13,098 nt of DNA from JBAZAX01 sp041671765 (GCA_041671765.1 JBAZAX010000033.1:1-13098), one strand, 5' to 3'. Numbered from the stretch's first letter, positions 6,326 through 13,098 are shown. A program made the numbers and translations. The notes: generated from the sequence alone by a model not told the origin.

Positions 6326-6407
6326 CTCGTGTAATAGCGTTTAGCGTTTTTACACTGCATAAAAATAAATCATTACGATTATCGAATTCGCGTTAAACTA
6401 TTAAGCC

Positions 6408-6436
6408 TTTACAATAAGCATTGATTCACTTACAAT
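6408..6436 (+). promoter_or_regulatory. Promoter of the M48 peptidase gene
   Basis: TTTACA (6408-6413) and TACAAT (6431-6436) are separated by exactly 17 bp, each matching 5 of 6 consensus bases. It begins 13 bp after the right end of the repeat element and lies 46 bp before the start codon. Confidence 0.6.
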
Positions 6437-6481
6437 TTGAGCACAAATTAACAGAAAAAATGTTTATTTAAAGGGAAGACT

Positions 6482-7477
6482 ATGAAATCTTTGTTGTATA
6501 AGACTCATCTGATTGGTAAAAAAATAATATTTATTGGAATTATTATATCTTTTCCATACGTAATGGCAGGCGATTTTGATTTACCAAATCACGATGAAAT
6601 CAAAAAAGAGGTCACTTCTTTAATTGAGAACGATCTAGTTGAAAAATCAAAAGCAACTGTTTTGCAAAAAATTAAACGCTGCGCCTCGCAAAACGATGGA
6701 TACGTTGAAATTACACGTGAGAACGCACCCAATATTTATAAATTGCTTAACTCAGCTGCAAATACAATTGGAATAGATATACCGTCAAAAGTTTATCTAA
6801 ACAAATCTCATGTACTCAGTTTGAATTGCTGCAATGCTTTTGTCGCAAAGAACCTTAATGGAAAAATATATTTATCACTAGGAAACAAGCTTTTATGTGA
6901 ACTCACTCCTCAAGAAACTAAAGCAATTTTGGAGCATGAATTTATGCACATAAAGGACAAGTTTCTTGAACAACTTACCCCAAAGATGTATAAAAACGGA
7001 GTAGTAGCCTGTTCTTATTTAGGTTTATTAGGCATACAATGCGTTTTATTGGTTCATATATCAAAGACCATCTATTCCAAAAAATACTCTAATGCCGCTC
7101 TAATGGCTTTACCTATTCCATTGTTAGCGTACTTATCAGGAAAGCTTGGAAGACAAGTCATAGATAACAAAACCCAAATAAATGATTTTTGTCAAAAATT
7201 AGAACAACATGCAGATTTGAATGTTGAATCAAAAACCGACTTAGCAAATGGACTGAAAAAAATAATTGCAATGATAACAATCGAAGCATTAAAATATAAC
7301 CCAAAAAGTATCGACCCTAGCGCGATTTTACTAATTGAAACCGAAATGCAAAATGCAATAATTAAGAATATAGATAATGGTAAAATGGATTCCAATGATC
7401 CTTTGCACCCTACACTTCAAAATAGATTGAATTATTTAAAAGAATTTACCGAGACAACAACCTCTAATATTGTTTAA
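6482..7477 (+). CDS. Exported M48-family zinc metalloprotease
   Basis: This 331-aa protein is related to M48 peptidases (HtpX, Ste24, Oma1, BepA), which do quality control of membrane or envelope proteins. It starts with a signal peptide or anchor (hydrophobic IIFIGIIISFPYVMA, possible cleavage before GDF at residue 30). The zinc motif HEFMH gives His152, Glu153 and His156. The likely third ligand is Glu241 in LEQHAD, and the late HP motif (DPLHPTLQNRL, 309-310) is typical. Two hydrophobic segments (about 172-195 and 204-222) lie between HExxH and Glu241. With a single N-terminal hydrophobic segment, this places the active site on the periplasmic side, unlike cytosolic HtpX. AAGGGAAG precedes the ATG. 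Substrates are unknown. The Deg protease gene follows 132 bp downstream. Confidence 0.87.
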   Translation: MKSLLYKTHLIGKKIIFIGIIISFPYVMAGDFDLPNHDEIKKEVTSLIENDLVEKSKATVLQKIKRCASQNDGYVEITRENAPNIYKLLNSAANTIGIDIPSKVYLNKSHVLSLNCCNAFVAKNLNGKIYLSLGNKLLCELTPQETKAILEHEFMHIKDKFLEQLTPKMYKNGVVACSYLGLLGIQCVLLVHISKTIYSKKYSNAALMALPIPLLAYLSGKLGRQVIDNKTQINDFCQKLEQHADLNVESKTDLANGLKKIIAMITIEALKYNPKSIDPSAILLIETEMQNAIIKNIDNGKMDSNDPLHPTLQNRLNYLKEFTETTTSNIV

Positions 7478-7609
7478 TATTTCTTATTTAGTTTTTTGAT
7501 AAAAACTCAACACTGGACTGTCTTTTGATAAATCATTATCATCATTGTAGTAGCAATTATGAGAGATGGTTTGTGATGGATAGTTTAAAAAGTGATGGGA
7601 GTGTGGTCC

Positions 7610-9196
7610 ATGAGAAGTAAATCTAGGTTTAGTCTGTTTTTTTTCTCAATATTTTTTGTTATTAATTTTTTCACAATCGAATTATATTCCAAAGAGATTT
7701 CGGATAATATCCACAAGGATTCTGCTATCGCCGATAGTAGCAACGGAACAGTGGTGTTTGAGCGTTCAAAAGTTTGGCGCCAAGTTCAGAAATTATCACA
7801 AGACACAGTTGCACAAATCTTTGTAAACACAGCATCTTTTAACTGGGAAGAACCTTACAAAACACCCAAGCAAAGAAAAACCTGCGGCAGTGGATTTTTT
7901 ATTAGCGATCAAGGATTAATCGTTACAAATTATCACGTTGTAGATGAAGCTGCGGGAATTAAAATACAAATTCCATCGTTGGGAAAAGAACAATTTAAAG
8001 TAAATGTAGTTGGCGTAAGTCCCGATAGAGACATTGCTTTATTAAAATTAAGCAATGCGTCATTCAAGATGATTCAACAAAAATTGGGAGCCATTCCATA
8101 TTTAAAACTCGGAGATTCTGATAAAGTTTTCAGAGCACAAGAAATAATGGCATTGGGATACCCTCTAGGACAAGAAAAATTGAAAAGCACACAGGGAATA
8201 GTCAGTGGACGCGAAATTTTATCCAATGAATCTTATATACAGATGACTGCTGCTCTTAACCCCGGCAACTCAGGAGGCCCATCATTAAACACCGCCGGCG
8301 AAGTAATTGGAATAAATACAGCACGAATAGCAAAAGCGCAGGGAGTTGGTTATATAATTCCAATCAATGATGTAAAAAATGTAATTCAAAACTTACTTAA
8401 AATAAAATTACTGCGTAAGGCAATGCTCGGATTCGAATTTAATTACAGCACCAAAAATACAACACGATTTTTATCAAATCCATTGCCGGGAGGACTCTAT
8501 TTAAGTCGCATCTATAAAAATACTTTACTTGAAATTGCAGGCGTTAAATCAGGTGATATGGTTTACGAAATTAACGGACACAAAGTTGATTTATATGGCG
8601 AACTAAATGTTGAATGGAGTGAAGATAAAATACCAGTAGTCGCCCTCCTCAATAGGTTTTCACTTGGTCAAAAAATTAACATGCTTGTTTATAGAAATGG
8701 AGCCAAAATCAACATAAATTTTGATTTTAATTTGACAGATCCACTTCCAATAAGATTTTATTATCCTGAATATGAAAAAATTGATTACGAAATTATTGGT
8801 GGAATGGTCATAATGCAATTAGCTCTTAATCACATTGAAAAATTCGAAGAAATTAACCCATTTCTCGTAAAATACATGAAACGGCAAAATCAGTATAAAC
8901 CACGCCTAATCATCACACATATTTTCCCAACATCAAAAGCTCAGGATGCTAGAGTTGTTTACGAAAGTGATATTATAAAAAAAGTAAATGGACACATGGT
9001 CAATACACTGGAAGAATTAAGAGATGCAATAAAGCAATCCGAAAATTATTTATCTCTAGAAACATCAGAAAAACAGTTTATGGTTCTTCCATTTGAAAAG
9101 ATTCTTTTAGATGAAAAAAGATTAAGCCAAAAGTTCTTTTATAAAAAAACAGCTTTAGTAAAAGAACTTTTGGAAAAACGAAACCTAAAAAACTAG
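7610..9196 (+). CDS. Deg/HtrA-type serine protease with plant-Deg-like C-terminal PDZ domain
   Basis: This is a 528-aa exported serine protease. A signal peptide (FSLFFFSIFFVINFF) leads into a trypsin-like domain with the full triad: His109 in TNYHVVDEA, Asp141 in DRDIALLKL, and Ser221 in NPGNSGGP. A first PDZ domain covers about residues 285-375 (GGLYLSRIYKN, AGVKSGDMVYEINGHKV). After it comes RFYYPEYEKIDYEIIGGMV, a hydrophobic FxxL region, then a second PDZ-like part with IFPTSKAQD and SDIIKKVNGHMVNTLEELRDAI, and a basic tail. This C-terminal plan resembles plant Deg2/Deg9/Deg10 rather than E. coli DegP. The ATG at 7610 has GGGAG 8 nt upstream, so I preferred it over a GTG at 7592. Envelope protein quality control is the expected role. 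The sequence shows no heat-shock promoter. Confidence 0.88.
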   Translation: MRSKSRFSLFFFSIFFVINFFTIELYSKEISDNIHKDSAIADSSNGTVVFERSKVWRQVQKLSQDTVAQIFVNTASFNWEEPYKTPKQRKTCGSGFFISDQGLIVTNYHVVDEAAGIKIQIPSLGKEQFKVNVVGVSPDRDIALLKLSNASFKMIQQKLGAIPYLKLGDSDKVFRAQEIMALGYPLGQEKLKSTQGIVSGREILSNESYIQMTAALNPGNSGGPSLNTAGEVIGINTARIAKAQGVGYIIPINDVKNVIQNLLKIKLLRKAMLGFEFNYSTKNTTRFLSNPLPGGLYLSRIYKNTLLEIAGVKSGDMVYEINGHKVDLYGELNVEWSEDKIPVVALLNRFSLGQKINMLVYRNGAKININFDFNLTDPLPIRFYYPEYEKIDYEIIGGMVIMQLALNHIEKFEEINPFLVKYMKRQNQYKPRLIITHIFPTSKAQDARVVYESDIIKKVNGHMVNTLEELRDAIKQSENYLSLETSEKQFMVLPFEKILLDEKRLSQKFFYKKTALVKELLEKRNLKN

Positions 9197-9217
9197 GCCC
9201 TTTGTTTTTATAATTTA

Positions 9218-9247
9218 TTGACTATGATAATATTTTTTTACTAAACT
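9218..9247 (+). promoter_or_regulatory. Candidate promoter of the Pro/Thr-rich protein gene
   Basis: TTGACT (9218-9223, 5 of 6) and TAAACT (9242-9247, 4 of 6) are 18 bp apart in a T-rich spacer. The -10 lies about 65 bp before the ATG. It shares TTGACTnTGATA with the region before the last gene (12628). Confidence 0.4.
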
Positions 9248-9311
9248 AATTAGTGGGATGAGTTTAAAAAACTAGCAATTTTTAAAATATATAACTTTCT
9301 AGGAGAGATGT

Positions 9312-10223
9312 ATGAAGATTTTAAGATCATCGTTTTTATTTGCAGCTCTTGCAATAATCACATTTTGTGCAACAAAAGCTAGTGTAGGTGAAAATGTAAT
9401 ACAAAACATGAAACAAAGCCTCAAACAACCAAGCATAGAACTTCTTGCCTCAAGTGAATTGGTGGACTGGGATACTTTTGAAAATCGCATTAAAGCCCTA
9501 AAAGACGCTTTAATTGCATTTGAGAACAAATTAGGTGAATTTAAGCAGGCTAAAAATGTGCTTCCTGCAGCAATAGCTACTCCAACCTCACCAACGCCAG
9601 CACCTACAATTACTCAAACACCTGCAATAACACCGTCCACAACACCCGAAGTAACGCCTGTGCCATCGCCAATAGTGGCAACAACACCCGCAATAACACC
9701 TACCGCTACACCAATAACGACACCTGCCATAGCTCCGGTGCCAACAACACCCGCAATCCAAACACCTGAATTAGCCCCAGTTCCAACAATTACACCTGTA
9801 GCAACAACTGGTCCAGTCACTATTCCACCAACAACGCCCGCTATTCCAGCGACTGAAACACTCATGGCACCCGTGGCGACCCCCGCACCAACTCCAACTG
9901 AAGTTACACCAGTTAATCCAATTTCTGCACCATCCGCAACACCTACCGAACCTCCTGCACCTATGACACCGGCCGTCGCTACACCTGAAACAACTCCAGT
10001 CCCAACTCCAAGCTCAACACCAACAACGCCTTCTATTATTTACTCAACGTCACCCACAGCTCCTGTCGTTAGCCCAGCACCTGCCCAGACGCCAGCAGAG
10101 ACTCCAAGCGCTACAGCAACCGATGTGGCTCAACCAGAAGTCTCTTCCGTGATGGATGCATCTGCCCCAGCAATGGAAGAAATGGTTCAAGAGGAAATGG
10201 TCAGTGAAACGCCAGCACCTTAA
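9312..10223 (+). CDS. Exported Pro/Thr/Ala-rich low-complexity protein
   Basis: This 303-aa protein is of unknown function. Residues 1-23 form a signal peptide (MKILRSSFLFAALAIITFCA, likely cleaved after ATKA). Residues 45-82 are a charged helical, possibly coiled-coil stretch (DTFENRIKALKDALIAFENK). Residues 84-270 are almost only Pro, Thr, Ala, Val, Ile and Ser in irregular TPAxTP/VPTP units, so they should be disordered and extended. The acidic end has MEEMVQEEMVSE. Such tracts serve as wall- or outer-membrane-spanning linkers or as glycosylated stalks, but neither a lipobox nor a sorting or membrane anchor is clear. AGGAG lies 6 nt before the ATG. GC is higher than in neighbouring genes, because of Pro/Ala/Thr codons. 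A long opposite-strand open frame inside it is an artefact of the repeats. Confidence 0.8.
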   Translation: MKILRSSFLFAALAIITFCATKASVGENVIQNMKQSLKQPSIELLASSELVDWDTFENRIKALKDALIAFENKLGEFKQAKNVLPAAIATPTSPTPAPTITQTPAITPSTTPEVTPVPSPIVATTPAITPTATPITTPAIAPVPTTPAIQTPELAPVPTITPVATTGPVTIPPTTPAIPATETLMAPVATPAPTPTEVTPVNPISAPSATPTEPPAPMTPAVATPETTPVPTPSSTPTTPSIIYSTSPTAPVVSPAPAQTPAETPSATATDVAQPEVSSVMDASAPAMEEMVQEEMVSETPAP

Positions 10224-10257
10224 AAGTAAATATTTTTCGTTAAATTATAAATATTTT

Positions 10258-10286
10258 TTGTTTGATAGTGGTTTTTGCGCTATAAT
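10258..10286 (+). promoter_or_regulatory. Candidate promoter of the small ORF/PLP-enzyme pair
   Basis: A perfect -10 TATAAT (10281-10286) has TTGTTT (10258-10263) 17 bp upstream; only TTG matches the -35 consensus. The -10 is 44 bp before the next ATG. A small palindrome GGGTTTAACCC follows at 10308-10318 in the leader. Confidence 0.45.
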
Positions 10287-10330
10287 CCTATGAAAATAGT
10301 ATATTTGGGGTTTAACCCGCTAGGATTTTA

Positions 10331-10570
10331 ATGTATTGTCAGTACTATCAAGCAACCGTTAATACTCCATGCACACATTTTATTACCGGGATACTTCGAA
10401 GCCACGAACACCTGGTTTTTGAAAGAGCTCTTGACGGACGCAACAGCTCGATCATCGAATTTTTTGTACCACAAGACTCCGAAGCTATGTTTGTAGATAT
10501 TATGCATCACTTTGTTGAACTAGGTTATGTATTCAGTTTTGGAAAAAAAGAAAACAGGTTAAAATTATAA
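10331..10570 (+). CDS. Small protein of unknown function, upstream of the PLP enzyme
   Basis: This 79-aa soluble protein has no signal peptide or membrane segment. Visible parts are a beta-like start (YCQYYQATV), ITGILRSHEHLVFERALD, then SSIIEFFVPQDSEAMFVDIMHHFVELGYVFSF. This alternation of strand, helix, strand and helix could be a small ferredoxin-like fold. It faintly recalls DUF4911 proteins, a family of small uncharacterised proteins, but I cannot confirm that. The ATG at 10331 has AGGA 5 nt upstream, and a perfect -10 box lies nearby. It ends 16 bp before the PLP enzyme, so the two are co-transcribed. That is the only hint of a functional link. Confidence 0.6.
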   Translation: MYCQYYQATVNTPCTHFITGILRSHEHLVFERALDGRNSSIIEFFVPQDSEAMFVDIMHHFVELGYVFSFGKKENRLKL

Positions 10571-10586
10571 AATTATAAGGCGTTTT

Positions 10587-11567
10587 ATGAACAAAAAAAT
10601 AATTTACAAAACACTGTTACAACACATTGGTAAAACACCAATTGCTAAATTAGAATTTGATGTCAAGCCAACTTTACTTGCAAAACTTGAATTCATGAAT
10701 CCTGGTGGAAGCGTAAAAGATCGTTCTGCTCTGTTCATGATCGAACAAGCCGAAAAAAGTGGAGTCCTACAACCGGGTGGGACAATTGTTGAGGCATCCT
10801 CTGGAAATCAGGGTATCGCTCTTGCCATGATTGGTGCACTAAAGGGTTACAAAGTTATAATTACAGTACCGGATAGAACTGCAGCGGAAAAAGTTGCAAT
10901 TTTACGCGCATACGGCGCAGAAGTATGTGTTTGCCCAAACACTGATGATTTGCACGATCCTAGAGGATATCACGCCAAGGCAGAGCACTTTCTTCACTCA
11001 ATTCCCGGTGCTTTCATGCCAAACCAGTATTTCAATAAATCTAACCCTCTTGCTCATTACACAACAACCGGTCCGGAAATTTGGGAACAAACTCAAGGAA
11101 CAGTCACCCATGTAATCTTAGGCGCTGGATCTTGTGGAACAATTTCCGGAGTTGGCAGATATTTAAAAGAACAAAATCCAAATGTAAAAATCATTGGAGT
11201 TGATGCTGCAACATCTGCATATTCAAGCAAAAATCCAAAAGCCTACAATGTTGAGGGCCTTGGAATTGATGTAATAACTGACACATTTGATCAAAACGTA
11301 GTCGATCAGATTATTCCTATTTCTGACGAAGACGCTTTTTCATCAACACGAAGATTAGCAACAGAACACGGATTGCTTGTTGGAATAAGTAGCGGAGCCG
11401 TCATGCACGTTGCTCTTGAATATTGCAAAAATCTGACAGAAGAAGATGTGGTTGTGGTTATCTTAGCAGACTCGGGTAAAAATTATTTAAGCAAAGTTTT
11501 TGCAGCACAAACTAAAAAAACATTGCCCGAAAAAATAAGCACTCCTGAGCAAGCAAACTCACTATAA
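10587..11567 (+). CDS. Cystathionine beta-synthase / cysteine synthase-family PLP enzyme
   Basis: This 326-aa fold-type II PLP enzyme is a beta-replacement enzyme that joins serine (or O-acetylserine) to homocysteine or sulfide. Lys44 in NPGGSVKDR is the Schiff-base lysine. SSGNQG (71-76) is the substrate-carboxylate loop, usually TSGNTG. GAGSCGT (179-185) takes the place of the phosphate loop GTGGT. Closer to the CBS type than CysK are the stretches FMNPGGSVKDR, SNPLAHYTTTGPEI, AYNVEGLGIDVI and DSGKNYLSKVF. The regulatory C-terminal CBS domains of eukaryotic CBS are absent. AAGG lies 6 nt before the ATG. I leave the symbol blank, because the reaction cannot be fixed from sequence. No other sulfur gene is nearby. 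Confidence 0.86.
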   Translation: MNKKIIYKTLLQHIGKTPIAKLEFDVKPTLLAKLEFMNPGGSVKDRSALFMIEQAEKSGVLQPGGTIVEASSGNQGIALAMIGALKGYKVIITVPDRTAAEKVAILRAYGAEVCVCPNTDDLHDPRGYHAKAEHFLHSIPGAFMPNQYFNKSNPLAHYTTTGPEIWEQTQGTVTHVILGAGSCGTISGVGRYLKEQNPNVKIIGVDAATSAYSSKNPKAYNVEGLGIDVITDTFDQNVVDQIIPISDEDAFSSTRRLATEHGLLVGISSGAVMHVALEYCKNLTEEDVVVVILADSGKNYLSKVFAAQTKKTLPEKISTPEQANSL

Positions 11568-11662
11568 AATATTGATTTAAACTTAAATTGTTTTATTCTA
11601 TTTTACCTAGCGCGATGCGGGAAATTTGAAATAAATCGTGTTTAAGGCCCTAGATATTCACC

Positions 11663-11668
11663 TATAAT
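11663..11668 (+). promoter_or_regulatory. Candidate -10 box of dapF
   Basis: TATAAT is a perfect -10 hexamer 26 bp before the ATG. A clear -35 is missing: TTTAAG at 11641-11646, 16 bp upstream, is the best candidate. It is therefore uncertain that dapF has its own strong promoter. Confidence 0.4.
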
Positions 11669-11694
11669 TCAACGATATTGGAGATGCTACATTC

Positions 11695-12552
11695 ATGTTA
11701 AAAAATTTTTATAAATACCAATCACTTGGGAATGATTTCATTCTTTTTGATTGGTATAAAAAACCTGAAACATTCGTTGAACAGATCCTAAGTGAACAGA
11801 ATTTACAAGACCTTGTTATTAAAATATGTCAGCCACATTTTGGCATAGGTGCTGACGGGGTATTGATTTTAAAGGGAAACACTAACGCAAGAGTCGCCGA
11901 GATGCTCATTTTTAACAAAGATGGCAGCCGCGCAGAAATTTGCCTAAACGGATTGCGCTGTGTGGCTCAACACTTGTTCATGCATTACAATTTTCCAGAA
12001 AAGTTTCAAATCAAGGCAGGGCATAGAATTATTGAATGTTTTGTTCAAAATTCAAAAGATAGCTCTGAACAGGTCATTGTAACAAACAACGTCGGCAAGG
12101 GTGAATATCTTGCCGCAAAATCAATAAAAATATCTACAGGTCAGATTTCGGGGCACTGCGCATCAATTGGAAATCCACATTTTATAGTGTTTGATAAAAA
12201 AGATCTAAACTGGCTACAAGCATTTGGTTCTGAAATTGAAAGTCATAAAGAATTTGAAACTTCTGTTTCCAGCAAAACCAATGTTGAATTTGTTTGGCAA
12301 GATAAAACATCAACATCAATAAAAAAATTTGTTTCCATTGTTTATGAACGTGGTTGCGGAATTACACTCGCATGCAGCTCCGGAGCTGCAGCTATTTCTG
12401 CTGTTCTTCTAAAGCTTGGGCTAGTAAGTAAAAACGAAGAATTTCAAATTTCAATGCCGGGCGGCACTATTAAATGCAGTCTTGATGAATCTGAAAATAT
12501 TACACTCTGTGCTACATCAAATGTCGTTTTTAGCGGAACACTTGGGCGATAA
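11695..12552 (+). CDS. dapF: Diaminopimelate epimerase
   Basis: This 285-aa enzyme turns LL- into meso-diaminopimelate for lysine and peptidoglycan in the cytoplasm. Family motifs in order are YQSLGNDFILFD (8-19), GIGADGVLIL (50-59), NKDGSRAEICLNGLRC (74-89), GNPHFIVF (159-166), YERGCGITLACSSGAAA (217-233) and MPGGTI. The two catalytic cysteines are present at 83 and 227. Two neighbourhoods depart from the norm: CLNG replaces CGNG and ACSSGA replaces ACGTGA. Length is normal (about 275-285). GGAG lies 11 nt before the ATG, rather distant. The following gene is 158 bp away. Confidence 0.92.
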   Translation: MLKNFYKYQSLGNDFILFDWYKKPETFVEQILSEQNLQDLVIKICQPHFGIGADGVLILKGNTNARVAEMLIFNKDGSRAEICLNGLRCVAQHLFMHYNFPEKFQIKAGHRIIECFVQNSKDSSEQVIVTNNVGKGEYLAAKSIKISTGQISGHCASIGNPHFIVFDKKDLNWLQAFGSEIESHKEFETSVSSKTNVEFVWQDKTSTSIKKFVSIVYERGCGITLACSSGAAAISAVLLKLGLVSKNEEFQISMPGGTIKCSLDESENITLCATSNVVFSGTLGR

Positions 12553-12627
12553 TAGGTAACTTACTGTCTCCATCTTCAAATAATACATACGTTTCAATTG
12601 CTGTATTTTTATTATTTATTTAAAGCA

Positions 12628-12657
12628 TTGACTTTGATATTTTAAGTTGTGTAGAAA
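12628..12657 (+). promoter_or_regulatory. Candidate promoter of the last gene
   Basis: TTGACT (12628-12633, 5 of 6) and TAGAAA (12652-12657, 4 of 6) have an 18-bp spacer and lie about 54 bp before the TTG start. The -35 context TTGACTTTGATA repeats that at 9218. Tentative. Confidence 0.35.
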
Positions 12658-12710
12658 TAATAGAAAATCATAGCATTTCTTGAATCTAAAAATTAAAATA
12701 GGAGCATACC

Positions 12711-13098
12711 TTGAACCCAAATAATATTCCTATATCAAAAAGTATAAATAAAAGCCTACCATTTGAACTTGATGACTGGTTAACGAAAAAAATTGACCCT
12801 GCAAAAAGAGATCACACTACAAACACCTATCAATTTTATAAAAAATTTAATTTAGAAGAGCTGGGCTTTATTAAAGCTGAATTAATAACACAAAACTCAG
12901 AACTATTATTAAGAATAAAAAAACATGTTGTTACATATCCAAATGAGTGGACCATGTCCATGATCAGGGACGCCACACTTTTTCACTTGAACCTCTTTGA
13001 AAAATTATATTCTTTGAATCTTGCGTTAAAAAGCAGCTCATTACAAAATATTTTTTTTGATAATACCAAACCAAAATTCTCATACATAACAACTCTGA
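12711..13098 (+). CDS. Probable SAM-methyltransferase-like protein, N-terminal fragment (runs off right edge)
   Basis: This gene starts at TTG 12711 with AGGAG 6 nt upstream, and stays open for 129 codons to the window end. Without a stop codon it would not appear in most ORF lists. The translation begins MNPNNIPISKSINKSLPFEL. The later part, HVVTYPNEWTMSMIRDATLF then HLNLFEKLYSLNLALKSS and LQNIFFDNTKPKFSYI, follows the pattern of the N-terminal part of class I SAM-dependent methyltransferases annotated as NoeA-like. In those it reads roughly YPxEWxxxMLxDAALxxLxL, then GLxLKDAxxxNVxFxGxxPxFxD. Here LKDA reads LKSS and the terminal Asp reads Tyr. No SAM-binding glycine motif is inside the window, since it would come later. 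The function is an inference from the pattern. Confidence 0.55.
   Translation, partial: MNPNNIPISKSINKSLPFELDDWLTKKIDPAKRDHTTNTYQFYKKFNLEELGFIKAELITQNSELLLRIKKHVVTYPNEWTMSMIRDATLFHLNLFEKLYSLNLALKSSSLQNIFFDNTKPKFSYITTL

Larger units (their letters stand above)
6121..6395. mobile_element. MITE-like 275-bp element with 14-bp terminal inverted repeats
   Basis: The ends TAACGCGAATTCGA (6121-6134) and TCGAATTCGCGTTA (6382-6395) are perfect inverted repeats. The bases just outside are AAC on both sides (6118-6120 and 6396-6398), a possible 3-bp target duplication, though chance is 1 in 64. Inside lie two inverted copies of a GC-rich hairpin repeat. There is no transposase and no credible gene. An 83-codon open frame (6145-6396) simply reads through the hairpins and gives the familiar spurious APAQAGVQ peptide. 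The 539-bp gap 5943-6481 holds this element plus two promoters, and nothing else that I can see. Mobility in trans is an inference. Confidence 0.5.

Noticed and set aside
6145..6396. 83-codon open frame giving an APAQAGVQ-type peptide
   Set aside because: It is translation of the two GC-rich hairpin repeats and the element's end; such peptides are a known artefact of this repeat.
7478..7609. TTGATA boxes at 7496 and 7525 as a promoter for the Deg protease
   Set aside because: No acceptable -10 lies 16-18 bp downstream of either, so I did not call a promoter; read-through from the M48 gene is possible.
9614..9865. 83-codon minus-strand frame rich in Gly and Val
   Set aside because: It is the antisense of the Pro/Thr/Ala repeat region, where stop codons are rare, and it has no start signals.
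10308..10318. GGGTTTAACCC as a terminator or riboswitch
   Set aside because: The stem is only about 4 bp, there is no U-tract, and no known riboswitch pattern is visible.

Overview
The window is AT-rich, tightly packed bacterial DNA with good Shine-Dalgarno sites and frequent GTG/TTG starts. The cell looks Gram-negative: there is an arabinose-5-phosphate isomerase of the Kdo/LPS route, DapF for meso-diaminopimelate, a prepilin peptidase, and many Sec signal peptides. An exported ankyrin protein, an apparently exported cytidine deaminase, a Deg protease whose tail resembles plant Deg2/Deg9, and an exported Pro/Thr-rich protein suggest a host-associated lineage with a reduced genome. Candidatus Dependentiae (TM6) is my best guess. 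It is an inference from gene style, not proven by any marker here.

Layout. 1-202: 5' end of gyrB (minus), running off the left edge. 453-1384: tadA, a DksA/TraR-family regulator and tRNA-Thr(CGU), all plus strand. 1393-1417: a strong hairpin terminator shared with a minus-strand pair (2578 to 1428) encoding a cytidine deaminase with a signal peptide and an exported ankyrin protein. 2707-3379: a toxin-antitoxin module (ribbon-helix-helix antitoxin, MazF/PemK toxin) with a near-consensus promoter overlapped by an inverted repeat. 3400-6034: minus-strand operon rpsU-rbfA-kdsD-pilD. 6121-6395: a non-coding 275-bp element with 14-bp perfect terminal inverted repeats and two inverted GC-rich hairpin repeats.

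6408-10223 holds three plus-strand envelope genes: an exported M48 metalloprotease, a Deg-type serine protease and a Pro/Thr-rich exported protein. 10331-11567 pairs a small protein of unknown function with a cystathionine beta-synthase/cysteine synthase-type PLP enzyme. 11695-12552 is dapF. At 12711 a TTG-started gene, probably a SAM-methyltransferase-like protein, runs off the right edge.

How they fit together: gyrB, tadA, rpsU, rbfA and tRNA-Thr are information-processing housekeeping genes. kdsD and dapF build the envelope, while pilD, the two proteases and the Pro/Thr-rich protein act in or beyond it. The deaminase/ankyrin pair and the toxin-antitoxin module are the accessory part. I found no CRISPR array, transposase or phage gene. 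The most interesting points are the exported deaminase/ankyrin pair, the MITE-like element, the plant-like Deg protease and the promoter/operator of the toxin-antitoxin module.
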